Source of the DNA: Omphiscola glabra
Lineage: Eukaryota; Mollusca; Gastropoda; Lymnaeidae
DNA: 64,000 nucleotides
NCBI GenBank assembly: GCA_964017045.1
Contig: OZ024798.1
Location: 30,184,347 to 30,248,346, forward strand
Direction of reading: 5' to 3'
Made by a program: the position numbers and the translations under genes. Positions 1-12,122 of the stretch are shown here, piece by piece (the stretch's first letter is position 1; every line of letters begins with the position of its first letter). The notes beneath the pieces were generated by a model. That model saw nothing but the letters and a program-made list of their open reading frames with translations, was not told the DNA's origin and did no database searches.

Positions 1-505
1 CAGGCCTTTAGGTGTCTTCTAAGCCTTAATATTTCTTTTAAAAGCTCATCTGCTGATAATTCATAAAAAAAAAGAGGTTAATTTTAGAACGGACATGAAT
101 AACTCTTCTGTCCTTGCTGATAGTAGACTCTTGGGTTGAACAGCCCAAAGCATATGGGCTTCTTTCTTGACGTAGATGATCTGATCTGGGGTTCAGAATG
201 AAAGCTATATCAATACATTCTAGCATATCCATCATATTGTTCTCTTCAGGCAGAGAGCGTCCAGCATCTATTAACGGTTCTCATGTAATTCTCTTCTTAA
301 ACCTTTAATCTTGTATCTACATAAATTCCATATTTGTCTTATTTTCAAAGTGCCTTTTCATTAGCATGCACAACCAAGTTACAGAGCTTCGCGTGGAGAA
401 ACAATCTTGAGGCCTCTAGGTTGGTCACCACTTTGTCAAGTGTAAAGCCTTTGGTCTGCAGATACTGCTGTATAATATAGCGTCCTTAAGTAGATGGGCC
501 CAAAT
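1..505 (-). pseudogene. Decayed transposase-like coding relic, runs off left edge
   Basis: Frameshifted but clearly protein-like segments read on the minus strand. About 490-348 gives GRYIIQQYLQ then FTLDKVVTNLEASRLFL and ends NLVVHANEKAL. About 290-60 gives EPLIDAGRSLPEENN and IAFILNPRSDHLRQ. About 57-2 gives LSADELLKEILRLRRHLKA. The frame breaks at a T run (minus strand) near 66-74. The style resembles the C-terminal half of hAT/ZMYM-type transposase-derived proteins, but I cannot name the family. Confidence 0.35.
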
Positions 506-1012
506 GGAAATGTAGCACATAAAAGTAAAATTAAAGAAAGCATGTAAAAGACCTTGTCCTGTATGACAATAGTGCTCAAATGTTATAGGGCGGTGCTAGT
601 GGCGAATCGGCGAAAAGATATTTTTTTTTTTAGTATTTCTTTATAATTTTAATACATTTTGATTCAAAAACCATTTTTTCTTTACATTTAAATAAAAGAA
701 ATTAGAAAATTTTGTAAAACATTATTCTGTTAACTCTATAAATGGGTAAAGTGTAATTTTTGAAAGAATTTAATTTTTACCGATTCGATTCGTGTAGTGA
801 GAATCGCTGGACCACATCGTATTTGGTGTCAATGGAAAGCTATAGTTCTCAGAATTTAGATAAATAATATAACTTCCTGTCACTTACGAAAGTTACCGAA
901 CAGTTCAATCATGGTCAAAACGGTGTTTTTCTGTCATAATTATAAGATCACCCCATTTATGAGGCATCAACCTTGAACTCTTAATAAAGCAGGCATGTGG
1001 ATTGGTTACGGA
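506..1012. other. AT-rich stretch, no gene seen
   Basis: Mostly AT-rich sequence with long T and A runs; no coding signal or clear repeat. Confidence 0.5.
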
Positions 1013-1112
1013 GGGAGAGAGAAGGTGAGAGAGGGAGAGAGAGGGGTAAGAAGAGAGAGGGAGAGAGAAGGAGGGAGAGAGGGGGAGGGAGAGAGGGGGA
1101 GGGAGAGAGAGT
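1013..1112 (+). repeat. Purine (GAGAGG)-type tract
   Basis: About 100 bases of nearly pure G and A. It is followed at about 1,111 and 1,166 by two related copies starting GTGACTCCCCAG, and by a 15-bp repeat GGACTGGTTACATTT near 1,237-1,266. The open frames across it are compositional. Confidence 0.75.
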
Positions 1113-1421
1113 GACTCCCCAGCCCAGTACCATAGGATCGAGCCTCTCTGACAAGGGCCTGGTAAGTGACTCCCCAGGCCCGAGACGATCGAACTCCCTG
1201 TGCGTTCATTGGTTTCTAAATAAAGCAAACATTTGGACTGGTTACATTTGGACTGGTTACATTTGTGAAAAATGCAAGTGTGGGTGGTTTCCCTATAATG
1301 AAATTCGATTAGACCGAGCAGTTTGTGCTCTGTAAATATGCATTTTTTTACTTTTGGTGTCAACCCCTGGGATGGTGTCACCTGGTGCGGTCCAGACCCC
1401 CTTTGCTACGCCATTGCTAGC

Positions 1422-1462
1422 AGGGGTATACTACAGGGGTATACTTACAGGGGTATACTAAC
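1422..1462 (+). repeat. Three copies of ACAGGGGTATACT
   Basis: Short tandem copies separated by one or two bases. Confidence 0.7.
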
Positions 1463-1729
1463 ACTGTTAGTTTTACTAGCAGGGATTTCTTGAATTAGAT
1501 CTGTCAGATACCTTCTTTTTTCTTTAACGTCGGTGTTGACATTATTTCATAAATTTATAATCTGTGTTTCAGAACTTATCACATCATAATCTGTAACAGT
1601 GGTTCTAAGAAAAGTAATTCAGGCACCCAACAACACAAGCCCATACCTAACGACCTCCTTTTTTATTCAGGGCAGAAGTTAGCACAATTATATAAGGAAG
1701 ATAACAATACCATAATATGTCGTTGAACG

Positions 1730-1769
<40 letters not shown>

Positions 1770-4344
1770 GAGTTATAGCTCGCCAAACATTGCCGACGGC
1801 AATGCGTGAACGTGCTATCTACTAAAGTTATTTGGCAAAACATCCCAAAACAAGAATTTCAAATTTTGCTACGCCCCTTCCTCCCAAGATACGTCACTGC
1901 ACACTTTTTTATTCCACGTCCATAAACTATATTAAATATTCTGATATCCCAACCACTTTTAAACCGAATATTTATTACACCTTATTTAGGAGAAGATTTC
2001 ATTTTCCAAAAAAATATAATTTTACGCACCAAACGCAGTTGCGTTATTAAAATAACAAACAAACAACATTTAGAGTAGCTATCGAGAATTCTATCTTTGC
2101 TCTTTTGAATTCACTATTGAACCATACTTTCTTTCAAATAATTATTAATTATTTAGCAAACCAATAATTCATATAGCAATATTAAATAAAGAACTTTTTT
2201 ACTAACACACTAACTACGCCACCACTGCTGCTCCTGCTAAAACATAACAATATTATCAGCGCCATTTCCCATACCCAGATATACTATCACAAAATTAAAA
2301 GCATATAGCAAAAATTACGAAAATAATCTCAGTACCAAACACGTTGAGTAGGAAGCAGCCAGCTTGTTAGAAAGCAGCCGAAAATGGAAGCAGTCACACC
2401 TGCAGCGTAATATATTGCTATGTAGACGACGTGTTTACGTCATCTTTCTCTCCATGAATGAACTCTAGCTGACACCAAGTACGGAACCGCATTTACGGTG
2501 TGGCTAACTAAAAATAGTTTTTGACATGGTTTACGATTAAATAAAATGTATAGCCTGTATTATTATTAGAATTCTGTAGAAAAATCTATGGAAATCAGGA
2601 AAGGAAAACAATGTGTAAGTCCTTTCCAGAAATATCAGTAAAACAGACTATAAAAGGAAGAGATAGGTATTTTTGGAGGATTCACGAACCGCTATTACGC
2701 TAGCGGTTTGCTATACGAGACAGAATTTTGTTTACTAACGTTAGCTGTGTGTGTGTAGATTCCATTTCATTATTGTACCCTTTTACAACATTGTATTTTG
2801 TTCAACATTGTACCGGTACAAGACAATCATTATATTTAAATCAATAACTTTAATTTATTTCTTATTGATTGTTGTAATTTATTATCAACTGAATAAAATG
2901 CATTAATTGTAATTAGCCCTAGTTTGGGTATCGTTCTCTTTGTTATTGTATTTAACCTATGGTATCGTCTTTTGTTGTGCACTGTTTTAGAACGAGCAAT
3001 ATACTTAAATAAGAGATTAATTTCTCCATACGGATAACAGTACGTAACGATATATATATATATAAGATATATTTATATTTATAACTTATAACGTTTTAAG
3101 GAGTGGCTCCAAATTTGGAGGGTCTAATAAATGAGAGCCCCCCCACCCCCAAAATAAAGTTACACTATTATTATTAGTGCCATTACACTATATATTATCT
3201 ATGGTAGCTAAAAATTTGTGTCCACCTTTCACTGGGCGCTAACAACTGAGTTATTGGCAAAATAGCCAATGACGTCACAATTTGAGCGGAACGTCTGTAA
3301 ATTGCTACCACATTAGTTGCCCCCCCTCCCTTTTACTTTTTTTCCCCATTATCGTCTATTATAGTATAGTCACATGTGAACAAGGATGGGGGAAATATTG
3401 ACCCAAGTGACATTTTCTTTTTAACAAGCCTAAATTTCCCAAATCATGGACCGACATACTGGTAACTTCATCTGATCGAAATAGAGACAAGCTCGGATAG
3501 ATGTCCCCCATGTCAGGCACACCAACCTATTCGTTTTGCAATTAATTCTGTCAACTGTCGGGCACAATAGACTCAGGCTAAGTGGAGCCACGGAGTTCAT
3601 TGATTTGCCAAGAGTCGAAGCACGCGTTATTCACTTTGAGTTGGGGACCAACATATTGATGTAGGTGCTAACCGCCGCATGAGGTCAAATGTCAGAGGTG
3701 CCACCCTTTTGTCATCCGGTCGGGGAGGTAATGAGTATAATGGGACGATGGTGTCGCCAACTTGATCTTGCGATGGGGCATCGGGGGGTAATGGCCCTTT
3801 ACCTCGTGATGTTTTAAGATGTACTTGGCCCAATAACGAGGAACATTTTTATTCTGTGGAATAATCAATTGACAGCAGGTGATGGTGACACAAGCCTTGT
3901 CCGAACACCGAGCAGCCGGTAACGTCAACTTAAAGCATTGATCTTTTCTGTAACATTTCTGTAAAATTAGATTCCCCCCTCCCGACATTTTTTTCCCTTA
4001 CAAAAAGCCCTCACAAGCAAAACCTTCAATTAAGGAGAGGTGCTAGTGTCATTCGTGACGTGGCTCAGTTTTTGACGCCGGTAACTTTGAAAGTTGTGTC
4101 ACACGGTACTGACTTTTTCCTCTACGAAGGAGGAAAACCCCGGCCTACGATTGGTCCGCGACGAACGCGTCTGTTACTATAACGACAAATGGCGGGTGCT
4201 CGCAGCGTGGGAAACTCCTCGTCCGTCCAATCCACGCCATCGGCTCGTGGGACACCTGTCGATGGTTTCAGCCCAACGGAAATGAACCGTTATTAAATTT
4301 ATCACTGATCGCATCGTTTTTTGTTAGTGTGTTAAACCTTTGTT
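1463..4344. other. Non-coding stretch, (TA)n at 1,734-1,766
   Basis: No recognisable gene. Contains a TA dinucleotide run and a small hairpin near 2,688-2,710 (AACCGCTA pairs TAGCGGTT). Short open frames lack any family features. Confidence 0.5.
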
Positions 4345-4366
4345 GGGGGGGGGGGGGGGGGGGGGG
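4345..4366 (+). repeat. Poly-G run
   Basis: Uninterrupted G run of about 22 bases; similar G or C runs recur across the window, e.g. 28,800, 54,620 and 57,205. Confidence 0.8.
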
Positions 4367-4499
4367 AAGGGTCAACATTGAACAGTAGGCTAAAAACAAA
4401 AATATCTACATGTATTCTTTTTCTTTATAATATGTGTTAATGTTTCCACATTTTAATTAAACACTGAAATAAAGGTTCACTGATTTTTTTTTTAAAGAG

Positions 4500-4645
4500 A
4501 TGGTTGCATTCATAGGAATGGGTTGGATTCGTGGGGGATGGTTTGATTCGTGGAGGGTGGGTTGGATTCGTGGAGATGGGTATGACTCGTAAAGAAGGGT
4601 TGGAATCGTGGGGATAGGATGGATGCGTCTTCCGTAGGGATGGAT
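4500..4645 (+). repeat. Degenerate repeat around GGTTGGATTCGTGG
   Basis: Six or seven imperfect copies of a unit near 20 bp. Confidence 0.65.
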
Positions 4646-4649
4646 CAAC

Positions 4650-6120
4650 CTGCCATTGAGACTTGTATTTATCACAAAGGATTTTATATATATGAAAAAA
4701 ATAATAATAATTATTATTATTATTTTTTACCGCGTCTGATTGCCTGATGATAGGGGTGACATGTTACCTCGCTGATTGTGTTTGGATAAAAGTGTCATGT
4801 GGGGAAATGGGTTGACAGTACTGGGTGTGTGCACAGGGGCGTGCAGTGTTGAATGGGGCGTACACGCGTGGCATGTTTCGTGACGCGAAATCGAGTCAGT
4901 GGTGCGTGTTGCTTGTAAACTACCTGTCAGACGCGCTTGATGTACTGTACGACTGAGACTTGGGGGCTTGTGACGCCAGTCGGGGTCATGTGACGCCAAT
5001 CCACCTGAATCTGAGAGTCATGGGGCGAATGTTACGTATGATTTAGAAAGTGATATCTTGGCAAAGATCGCTAGATAATAATTGTAGATTCGAGTTAAAA
5101 TCGTTTTTGAATTCAGAGGTGTCACCATATTCATATAAAACAAATAAGTGTAAATAGTATCACTTACAAAAAGGGGGGGGGACGCTTCTGAATAAAATGT
5201 AAAAAAAAAGAGGAATTTTAATAACTTTGTTTCTAGACACAATTCATGGCTCTTGTTTTTACCGAACCAGTGAAGAGGAGTAATGCCGGATTCCACTATA
5301 GGACTCTGCAGTTGGCTGTGTAGGCTTAAGACTAGGGCCAACATAATCAAGGGGAGGGAGGCGCTCAAATTTAAAAATCCACATTTCGTAGTTTGCTGCG
5401 CTTAAAAAATAAAGAAGAAAAAAAAAACTAATAAAAAAAATAAACAAATTAAAATTTAAAAAATTTGCAAAAATTAATCTCACACAAAAATGTACGTTAA
5501 ATATAATCATGCACACTGGCATGCTGTTAAATGAAAGATCTTCTAGCATAGCACATTATTAAAAAGTGTGGCTGATTCAGTATTTAATTATCTCCATCCT
5601 CGGTTTAAGAATGACATTAAATAAATGCGAGGGTCAATCACGCGTCAACCACCCTGCCAGTTTGGCTTGTAGGTAGGCTATAAGAGGTATACAGAGATTT
5701 AAAACAGGAAAGCAGTCTCCAAGCTTAATCTCACTCAATAAAAATTTAATCGGCCTTTCAACTTTCAATGTTGATTTCTGTGTTGAAGCGGCGAGCCTTT
5801 TAGTCATAATCAATAACATGTATACTTACTTACAGCCTCCACGAATAAGTTGTCTGCGTTTAAATCAGTTTTGCAACCTCATTCAAAACTGCCGAAATAT
5901 TTGTCACAAATGTCCTTTCGGATACTACATTACAGCTAAGTGTTGTGTTGTTGTTTTTTTTAATGGGTTTTCTACTTTTATTTAAAGATAAAAGTAGATA
6001 ACCCATTTTAAAACAAAAAAGAGTTTTTTTTTTAAAATGGGGTTTCTACATTTTATTAAAATATAATCCTCTCTGATGTGTCAAATTCGTAAGTCAGTTC
6101 TAATATGTTTGTGATAGAAT
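4650..6120. other. Non-coding stretch with a hairpin at 5,962-6,008
   Basis: No gene seen. At 5,962-6,008 AATGGGTTTTCTACTTTTAT is followed after a few bases by its near-perfect inverse, giving a stem of about 20 bp. Confidence 0.5.
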
Positions 6121-6124
6121 GTTG

Positions 6125-6455
6125 TTTCGGGTTCGGACGTCATCCGGTTTCGGACGTCATCTAGCTTCGGGCTTTATCTGGGATCGGGAGTCATCTAGGT
6201 TCGGGCGTCATCTAGGCTCTGGGATCATCTGGGTTCGGGCGTCATCTGGGTTCGGGCGTCATCTGGGATCGGGCGTCATCTAGGTTCGGGCGTCATCTAG
6301 GCTCTGGCGTCATCTGGATTCGGGCGTCAATTGGGTTCGGGCGTCATCTGTGTTCTGGTGTCAAATGGGATCGGGCGTCATCTAGATTTGGGTGTCATCT
6401 GGGATCGGGCGTCATCTATAACTGGGTTCGGGCGTCATCTGTTATATGGTTCGGT
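6125..6455 (+). repeat. 17-18 bp minisatellite GGGTTCGGGCGTCATCT
   Basis: About 18 imperfect copies; variation is mainly GGTTC/GGATC and CTGG/CTAG. No coding sense. Confidence 0.85.
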
Positions 6456-6984
6456 CCGATATAGTTCTCTACTTGAAATGCAAATTGCAATTTCTCGTTC
6501 TAAAATGAAGATGAAAGAACTCAAACAATAGGTTTTAATGGTTAGTTGTGTGAACTCGTGGCAAAATACGATACTTCGGTAGGTAAACACTGAGCCCGAG
6601 CTCTGGTAGAGATAGCAGGTCCCAGAGAGCAGATAGTTCACCCTTGTGTCAACACGCTACGCTTATCTCCCATCGGAACGGACCCCCAAAACATGGCCCT
6701 CTCATAACCCCTTGTCTCTCAAACACTCCACCGTTACAAAAAGGTACGTGATGTGTTTGTTGACTTTAGTGTAGTGCAGGAGGTTTTTTTCAAAGACTTA
6801 GGTACCGACTTGAAAGATGGCCGGATAGACTTGGAGTGTAGGAGTGTTGTTAATGAATAGCTTTGTTCTGTGGCCACGTGAGATAGGATGAAATTATGAT
6901 TGCGATTGTGTTTATTTATTTTAGTTGTAACTGAACTGTCTTGACATAAGAAGAGTCTCTCCTTTTTTGTTAATCTCTGCGACC
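6456..6984. other. No gene seen
   Basis: Ordinary mixed-composition sequence without a repeat or coding signal. Confidence 0.4.
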
Positions 6985-7050
6985 AACATTGCTAATTTTT
7001 ATGTGAAGCGCAGTGAGCCTCGCCCCAGGCTAGGGTACTGGCAGTGAGCG
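6985..7050 (+). mobile_element. LINE 3'-tail hairpin fragment
   Basis: GCGCAGTGAGCCTCGCCC and the following CAGGCTAGGGTACTGGC match the 3' stem-loop of the LINE end at 38.4 kb. The 15-bp array starts directly after it. Confidence 0.55.
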
Positions 7051-7061
7051 GTCAGCGGAAA

Positions 7062-7352
7062 AAAAGTCACAAGAAAAAAAAGTCACAGGAAAAAAAGTCA
7101 CAAATTTTGCTAGGAAAAAAAGTCACAGGAAAAAAAGTCACAGGAAAAAAAGTCACAGGAAAAAAAGTCACAGGAAAAAAAGTCACAGGAAAAAAAGTCA
7201 CAGGAAAAAAAGTCACAGGAAAAAAAGTCACAGGAAAAAAAGTCACAGGAAAAAAAGTCACAGGAAAAAAAGTCACAGGAAAAAAAGTCACAGGAAATAA
7301 AGTCACAGGAAAAAAAGTCACAGGAAAAAAAGTCACAGGAAAAAAAGTCACA
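7062..7352 (+). repeat. 15-bp minisatellite GTCACAGGAAAAAAA
   Basis: About 19 copies, almost identical. The unit is five codons, hence the artefactual KKVTG open frame and two minus-strand frames. Confidence 0.95.
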
Positions 7353-7397
7353 GAAGCATTCAGTCATCAGATATCGTAAATAAATTCTGAAAAGTGT

Positions 7398-7905
7398 GGT
7401 GGGATCCCGTTTCCTAATGGTATCCCATATCCCATCGGGCTCCCCACCCCAAATGTTATCCCATATCCCATTTTAATCCCAACCCTAATCGGATCCCGAC
7501 CCAATTGGGTTACAGATCTAGATTGACAACCCAATCGGGATCCCGTTTCCAAATCGGATCCCAACCCCATTGGAATTTGGGATCCCATTTGGATCTCGAT
7601 CCCATTGGAATCCCAACAGCATTGGGATACCGATCCCGATTGGTATCCCATTGGGATTCTGATCCAGATTGGGATCCCGGTTCCAAATGGGATCCAAATG
7701 GGGATTCTGACTCCATTGAAATCCCGACCACATTGGGATACCGATCCTGTTTGAGATTTTGACGCCATTGGGATCACAACCCCATTTGGGTCCCATACCC
7801 GATTGGTATCCCTTTCCAGAAAAGGATCTCATTGGTATCACAACCCCATTGGGATCTCGACGCCATTGGGATCCCGACCCCATTGGGATCCCGACCCCAT
7901 GTAAA
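7398..7905 (+). repeat. Degenerate ~17-bp repeat GGGATCCCGACCCCATT
   Basis: About 28 diverged copies; the 5-8 bp core GGGATCCC is self-complementary, so both strands show similar words. Open frames on both strands are by-products. Confidence 0.85.
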
Positions 7906-8023
7906 AGCCTTGGTGGAACAGAGCCACCCACAAATCCACAAACCCAAAAACATTCACTGTTATATATGATATGATATATGATTTATATGATAAACACTGA
8001 AAATTAGGAGTTTATATGATACA

Positions 8024-8147
8024 TATTTTGTGACTTTTTTCTGTGACTTTTTTTCCTGTGACTTTTTTTCTTGTGACTTTTTTCCTGTGACTTTTTTTCC
8101 TGTGACTTTATTTCTGTGACTTTATTTTCCTGTGACTTTTTTTCCTA
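8024..8147 (-). repeat. Inverted counterpart of the 15-bp array
   Basis: About 8 copies of TGTGACTTTTTTTCC, the reverse complement of the 7,062-7,352 unit. Confidence 0.9.
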
Positions 8148-8149
8148 CA

Positions 8150-8450
8150 ATCCAGTGAGCCTAGCCCTAGGCTGGGGTCAGTGGCGTAGCGAGCTTAACT
8201 CGCGCCCGGGGCACAATACTTTTTAGCACCCCAATACCTTTGTAGTGCCCCCCCCCCCCATTCGAAAACCATACAATATTATAGTAAAATATACCATTTG
8301 GCGCCCCTTTGTGAGTAGCGCCCGGGCATGATGCCCCCCTTGCCCCCCCTCACTACGCCACATCCTGGGGTACTGGCAGTGAGCCTAGCCCTAGGCTGGG
8401 GTATTGCGCTAAATAAAACCACCTAATAATAGTAATAATAATAATATTTA
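8150..8450 (+). mobile_element. LINE 3' tail split by a MITE
   Basis: AGTGAGCCTAGCCCTAGGCT is present on both sides of the MITE at 8,179-8,363. The right copy runs on to TATTGCGCTAAATAAAACC and an (AAT)n tail, as at 38.4 kb. Confidence 0.6.
8179..8363 (+). mobile_element. 185-bp hAT-type MITE, copy 1
   Basis: Starts CAGTGGCGTAGCGAGC and ends with a degraded CTACGCCACTG. Flanked by GCTGGGGT and CCTGGGGT, a 7/8 match, i.e. an 8-bp target duplication. Confidence 0.85.
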
Positions 8451-8548
8451 TCAAGTTGCCATGACAACGAATCTGTTACAATTTTTACATTTCATAACCA
8501 ATTGAAAAAAAACCCAAGCTACTGCTTCTTTGATAAAGTCATTTTAAA

Positions 8549-8817
8549 TATACATTGTAACAGCACCGACCCCATACATTGTAACAGCACCGTCCCCATA
8601 CATTGTAACAGCACCGACCCCATACATTGTAACAGCACCGACCCCATACATTGTAACAGCACCGACCCCATACATTGTAACAGCACCGACCCCATACATT
8701 GTAACAGCACCGACCCCATACATTGTAACAGCACCGACCCCATACATTGTAACAGCACCGACCCCATACATTGTAACAGCACCATCCCCATACATTGTAA
8801 CAGCACCGTCCCCATAA
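8549..8817 (+). repeat. 24-bp minisatellite
   Basis: Eleven copies of a unit beginning CATTGTAACAGCACCGACCC; variants differ at one or two bases. The unit is eight codons, so it is open in several frames. Confidence 0.95.
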
Positions 8818-9092
8818 AAAAAAGTATAATGGAATACAAAATAAAAATAAAGGAACCCCTGAACTATGGGACATTAACGTAAAAATTAATGAAACTTAAT
8901 CAAATGACAATAAGGAATTAAGAATTACATAGTTTACATTTTAACCGCCACCCCATACACCTTCATCCTCTTCCACACACACAAGTGCCCCATCCTTTTT
9001 TAGTGGGTACGACTGGGTGGGGGACAGTGGGATTTGTGAGTGGCATGACGCACACAGTAACTGGTGACTGCAGCAAATATGTTCCTCTGACT

Positions 9093-9276
9093 CAGTGGCG
9101 TAGCGAGCTTAACTCGCGCCCGGGGCACAATACCTTTTTAGCGCCCCCAATACCTTTTTAGCGCCCCCCCTATTCGAAAACCATACAATATTATAGTAAA
9201 ATATACCATTTGGCGCCCCTTTGTGAGTAGCGCCCGGGGCATGATGCCCCCTTGCCCCCCCCTCACTACGCCACTC
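9093..9276 (+). mobile_element. 185-bp hAT-type MITE, copy 2
   Basis: Same family as copy 1. Flanked by CTCTGACT and CTCCGACT (7/8 identical). Confidence 0.88.
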
Positions 9277-9295
9277 CTCCGACTTATCTAATCCT

Positions 9296-9366
9296 AGCAT
9301 AAAGTAACACTGATGTCATTGGATACAATAAAGTAACATTGACGTCATTGGATACAATAAAGTAAT
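9296..9366 (+). repeat. 29-bp repeat, 2.4 copies
   Basis: Unit begins CATAAAGTAACACTGATGTC; copies contain TGACGTCATTGG or TGATGTCATTGG. Confidence 0.8.
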
Positions 9367-10144
9367 CTGGTATCCTAGACAAAAATACCGAGCAGATCCA
9401 TATGCAAACAGCCTGCATAGGTGATACATAATGTTTTTGTTTTTTTTAGCTGTCACCATGAAGGGATGATACAAAAATATTGTATTTAACCATAGCACCA
9501 ATAAACATTTTCCCTTAACCATTTGTGACTATTCATTTGTATAAATAGTAAATCATGAATGAGGGAAAAATCCTCTACCACCGAAGTCGGCAGACGTGGC
9601 GCGGCCTTTCCATTTTGTCTCAGCCAATACATTATTTCAAAATAAAATCAAAGTTGTCACCCTGTCAGTTAAACTGAATATTCCGGAAGAAACATCTGGA
9701 TGTTAAAAAGATATATAATATACCATTTAATGATATCTATATTTCTTAATGTCCCGCCTCCAGATGTCTTCATGATGTATGTTGACTCACAGTATAACTC
9801 TCTTGAAATCCATCACTGTTTTAATAGGCCTATACCTTAAGTATATCGATCTGATTTTTATATTTATTTGTAATGTAACAAGAAAATTGTAAGAAACGTG
9901 AATTGGAATTTATTGAAAGGTGATAATTGTTATTATCATTGTTTAACAATAGGTATTAAGTATTTCATGCATGTGTTCAGGTGCGTCCATGGACAAATAA
10001 ACGTTCTATCTTTATAATCAGATGGGCATACGCGTCATCTACCATTGAACAAACACATACAGCGTTATCTAGCATCACTTAGACCTCGTGCAAACACTAG
10101 TCACATCTAGAGGGCACGAGATCATTTACATATTATTTGACAGT
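9367..10144. other. No gene seen
   Basis: AT-rich sequence without coding signal or repeats. Confidence 0.4.
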
Positions 10145-10159
10145 GTGCATCATGTTGTC

Positions 10160-10333
10160 TGATGGCTCTCACCTCGGGCCAGTACTGGCTGATGGCTCTC
10201 TACTTGGGCCGATACTGGCTGATGGCTCTCTACTCGGGCGGTACTGGCTGATGGCTCTCTACTTGGGCCGGTACTGGCTGATGGCTCTCTACTTGGGCCG
10301 GTACTGGCTGATGGCTCTCTTCTTGGGCCGGTA
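10160..10333 (+). repeat. 30-bp minisatellite
   Basis: Six copies of a unit containing GTACTGGCTGATGGCTCTCT; lengths vary by one base so frame is not kept. Confidence 0.9.
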
Positions 10334-10479
10334 AAGAATAGAGTGTATGCTAATATGCATAAATAGTAAGGACGTAGCAACAGACATTGAAACAAGTTTT
10401 AGCTTCAAATTTGATTGATTGCGACATTTTGAGACAAGCTTTAGTAATCATCACCCCATCTGTACAAAATTAAACATGA

Positions 10480-11058
10480 CGTACACTCATTCCATGACGT
10501 ACACTGATTCCATGCCGTACACTGATTACATGACATACACTGCTTACATGAGGTACACTGATTACATGCCGTACAATGATTACATGACGTACACTGATTA
10601 CATGACGTACACTGACTACATGACATACACTGATTGCATGACATACAATGATTACAATACGTATACTGATTACATGACATACACTGACTACATGACGTAC
10701 ACTGATTACATGACGTACACTGACTACATGACGTACACTGATTACATGACGTACACTGACTACATGACGTACACTGATTACATGACATACACTGACTACA
10801 TGACGTACACTGATTACATGACGTACACTGACTACATGACGTACACTGATTACATGACGTACACTGACTACATGACATACACTGATTACAAGACGTACAA
10901 TGATTACATGACATACAATGATTACAATACGTATACTGATTACATGACATACGCTGCACTAAATGACATACACTGATTACAAGACGTACAATGATTACAT
11001 GACGTGCACTAACTACATGACATACACTGATTACATGACGTGCACTGATTACATGACC
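10480..11058 (+). repeat. 18-bp minisatellite TACACTGATTACATGACG
   Basis: About 32 copies. In the central part GATTACA and GACTACA alternate, i.e. a 36-bp dimer unit. Open on both strands because 18 is six codons. Confidence 0.95.
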
Positions 11059-11119
11059 GTATCAGCATATTTATTTTCTTTAGAGAATACAGTGTTCTAA
11101 ATTATCTTGAAATTGAATT

Positions 11120-12122
11120 GATGTGACGGTAAATATATGTCCTATATCGACATTCACACATGATGTGACGGTAAATATATGCCCTATATCGACATTCACA
11201 CATGATGTGACGGTAAATATATGTCCTATATCGACATTCACACATGATGTGACGGTAAATATATGCCCTATATCGACATTCACACATGATGTGACGGTAA
11301 ATATATGCCCTATATCGACATTCACACATGATGTGACGGTAAATATATGCCCTATATCGACATTCACACATGATGTGACGGTAAATATATGCCCTATATC
11401 GACATTCACACATGATGTGACGGTAAATATATGTCCTATATCGACATTCACACATGATGTGACGGTAAATATATGTCCTATATCGACATTCACACATGAT
11501 GTGACGGTAAATATATGCCCTATATCGACATTCACACATGATGTGACGGTAAATATATGCCCTATATCGACATTCACACATGATGTGACGGTAAATATAT
11601 GCCCTATATCGACATTCACACATGATGTGACGGTAAATATATGCCCTATATCGACATTCACACATGATGTGACAGTAAATATATGCCCTATATCGACATT
11701 CACACATAATGTGACAGTAAATATATGTCCTATATCGACATTCATACATGATGTGACAGTAAATATATGCCCTATATCGACATTCACACATGATGTGACG
11801 GTAAATATATGCCCTATATCGACATTCACACATGATGTGACAGTAAATATATGCCCTATATCGACATTCACACATGATGTGACAGTAAATATATGCCCTA
11901 TATCGACATTCACACATAATGTGACGGTAAATATATGCCCTATATCGACATTCACACATGATGTGACGGTAAATATATGCCCTATATCGACATTCACACA
12001 TGATGTGACGGTAAATATATGCCCTATATCGACATTCACACATGATGTGACAGTAAATGTATGCCCTATATCGACATTCACACATGATGTGACAGTAAAT
12101 ATATGCCCTATATCGACATTCA
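11120..12122 (+). repeat. 42-bp satellite, 24 copies
   Basis: Unit begins GTGACGGTAAATATATGCCC and ends in GACATTCACACATGAT. Copies are 95-100% identical. 42 bp is 14 codons, so three frames stay open for over 340 codons; I see no independent sign of a gene. Confidence 0.97.

Noticed and set aside
1860..1900. hAT-like right end TACGCC...GTCACTG
   Set aside because: No matching left end or target duplication found.
7044..7379. KKVTG-repeat open frame
   Set aside because: Pure 15-bp tandem repeat; both strands are open and no start context or unique domain exists.
8502..8882. Cys/His repeat frame resembling a small zinc-binding protein
   Set aside because: 24-bp repeat read in several frames; no evidence of expression or a conserved fold.
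10419..10976. Frames of 172-185 codons on both strands
   Set aside because: 18-bp repeat; same reason.
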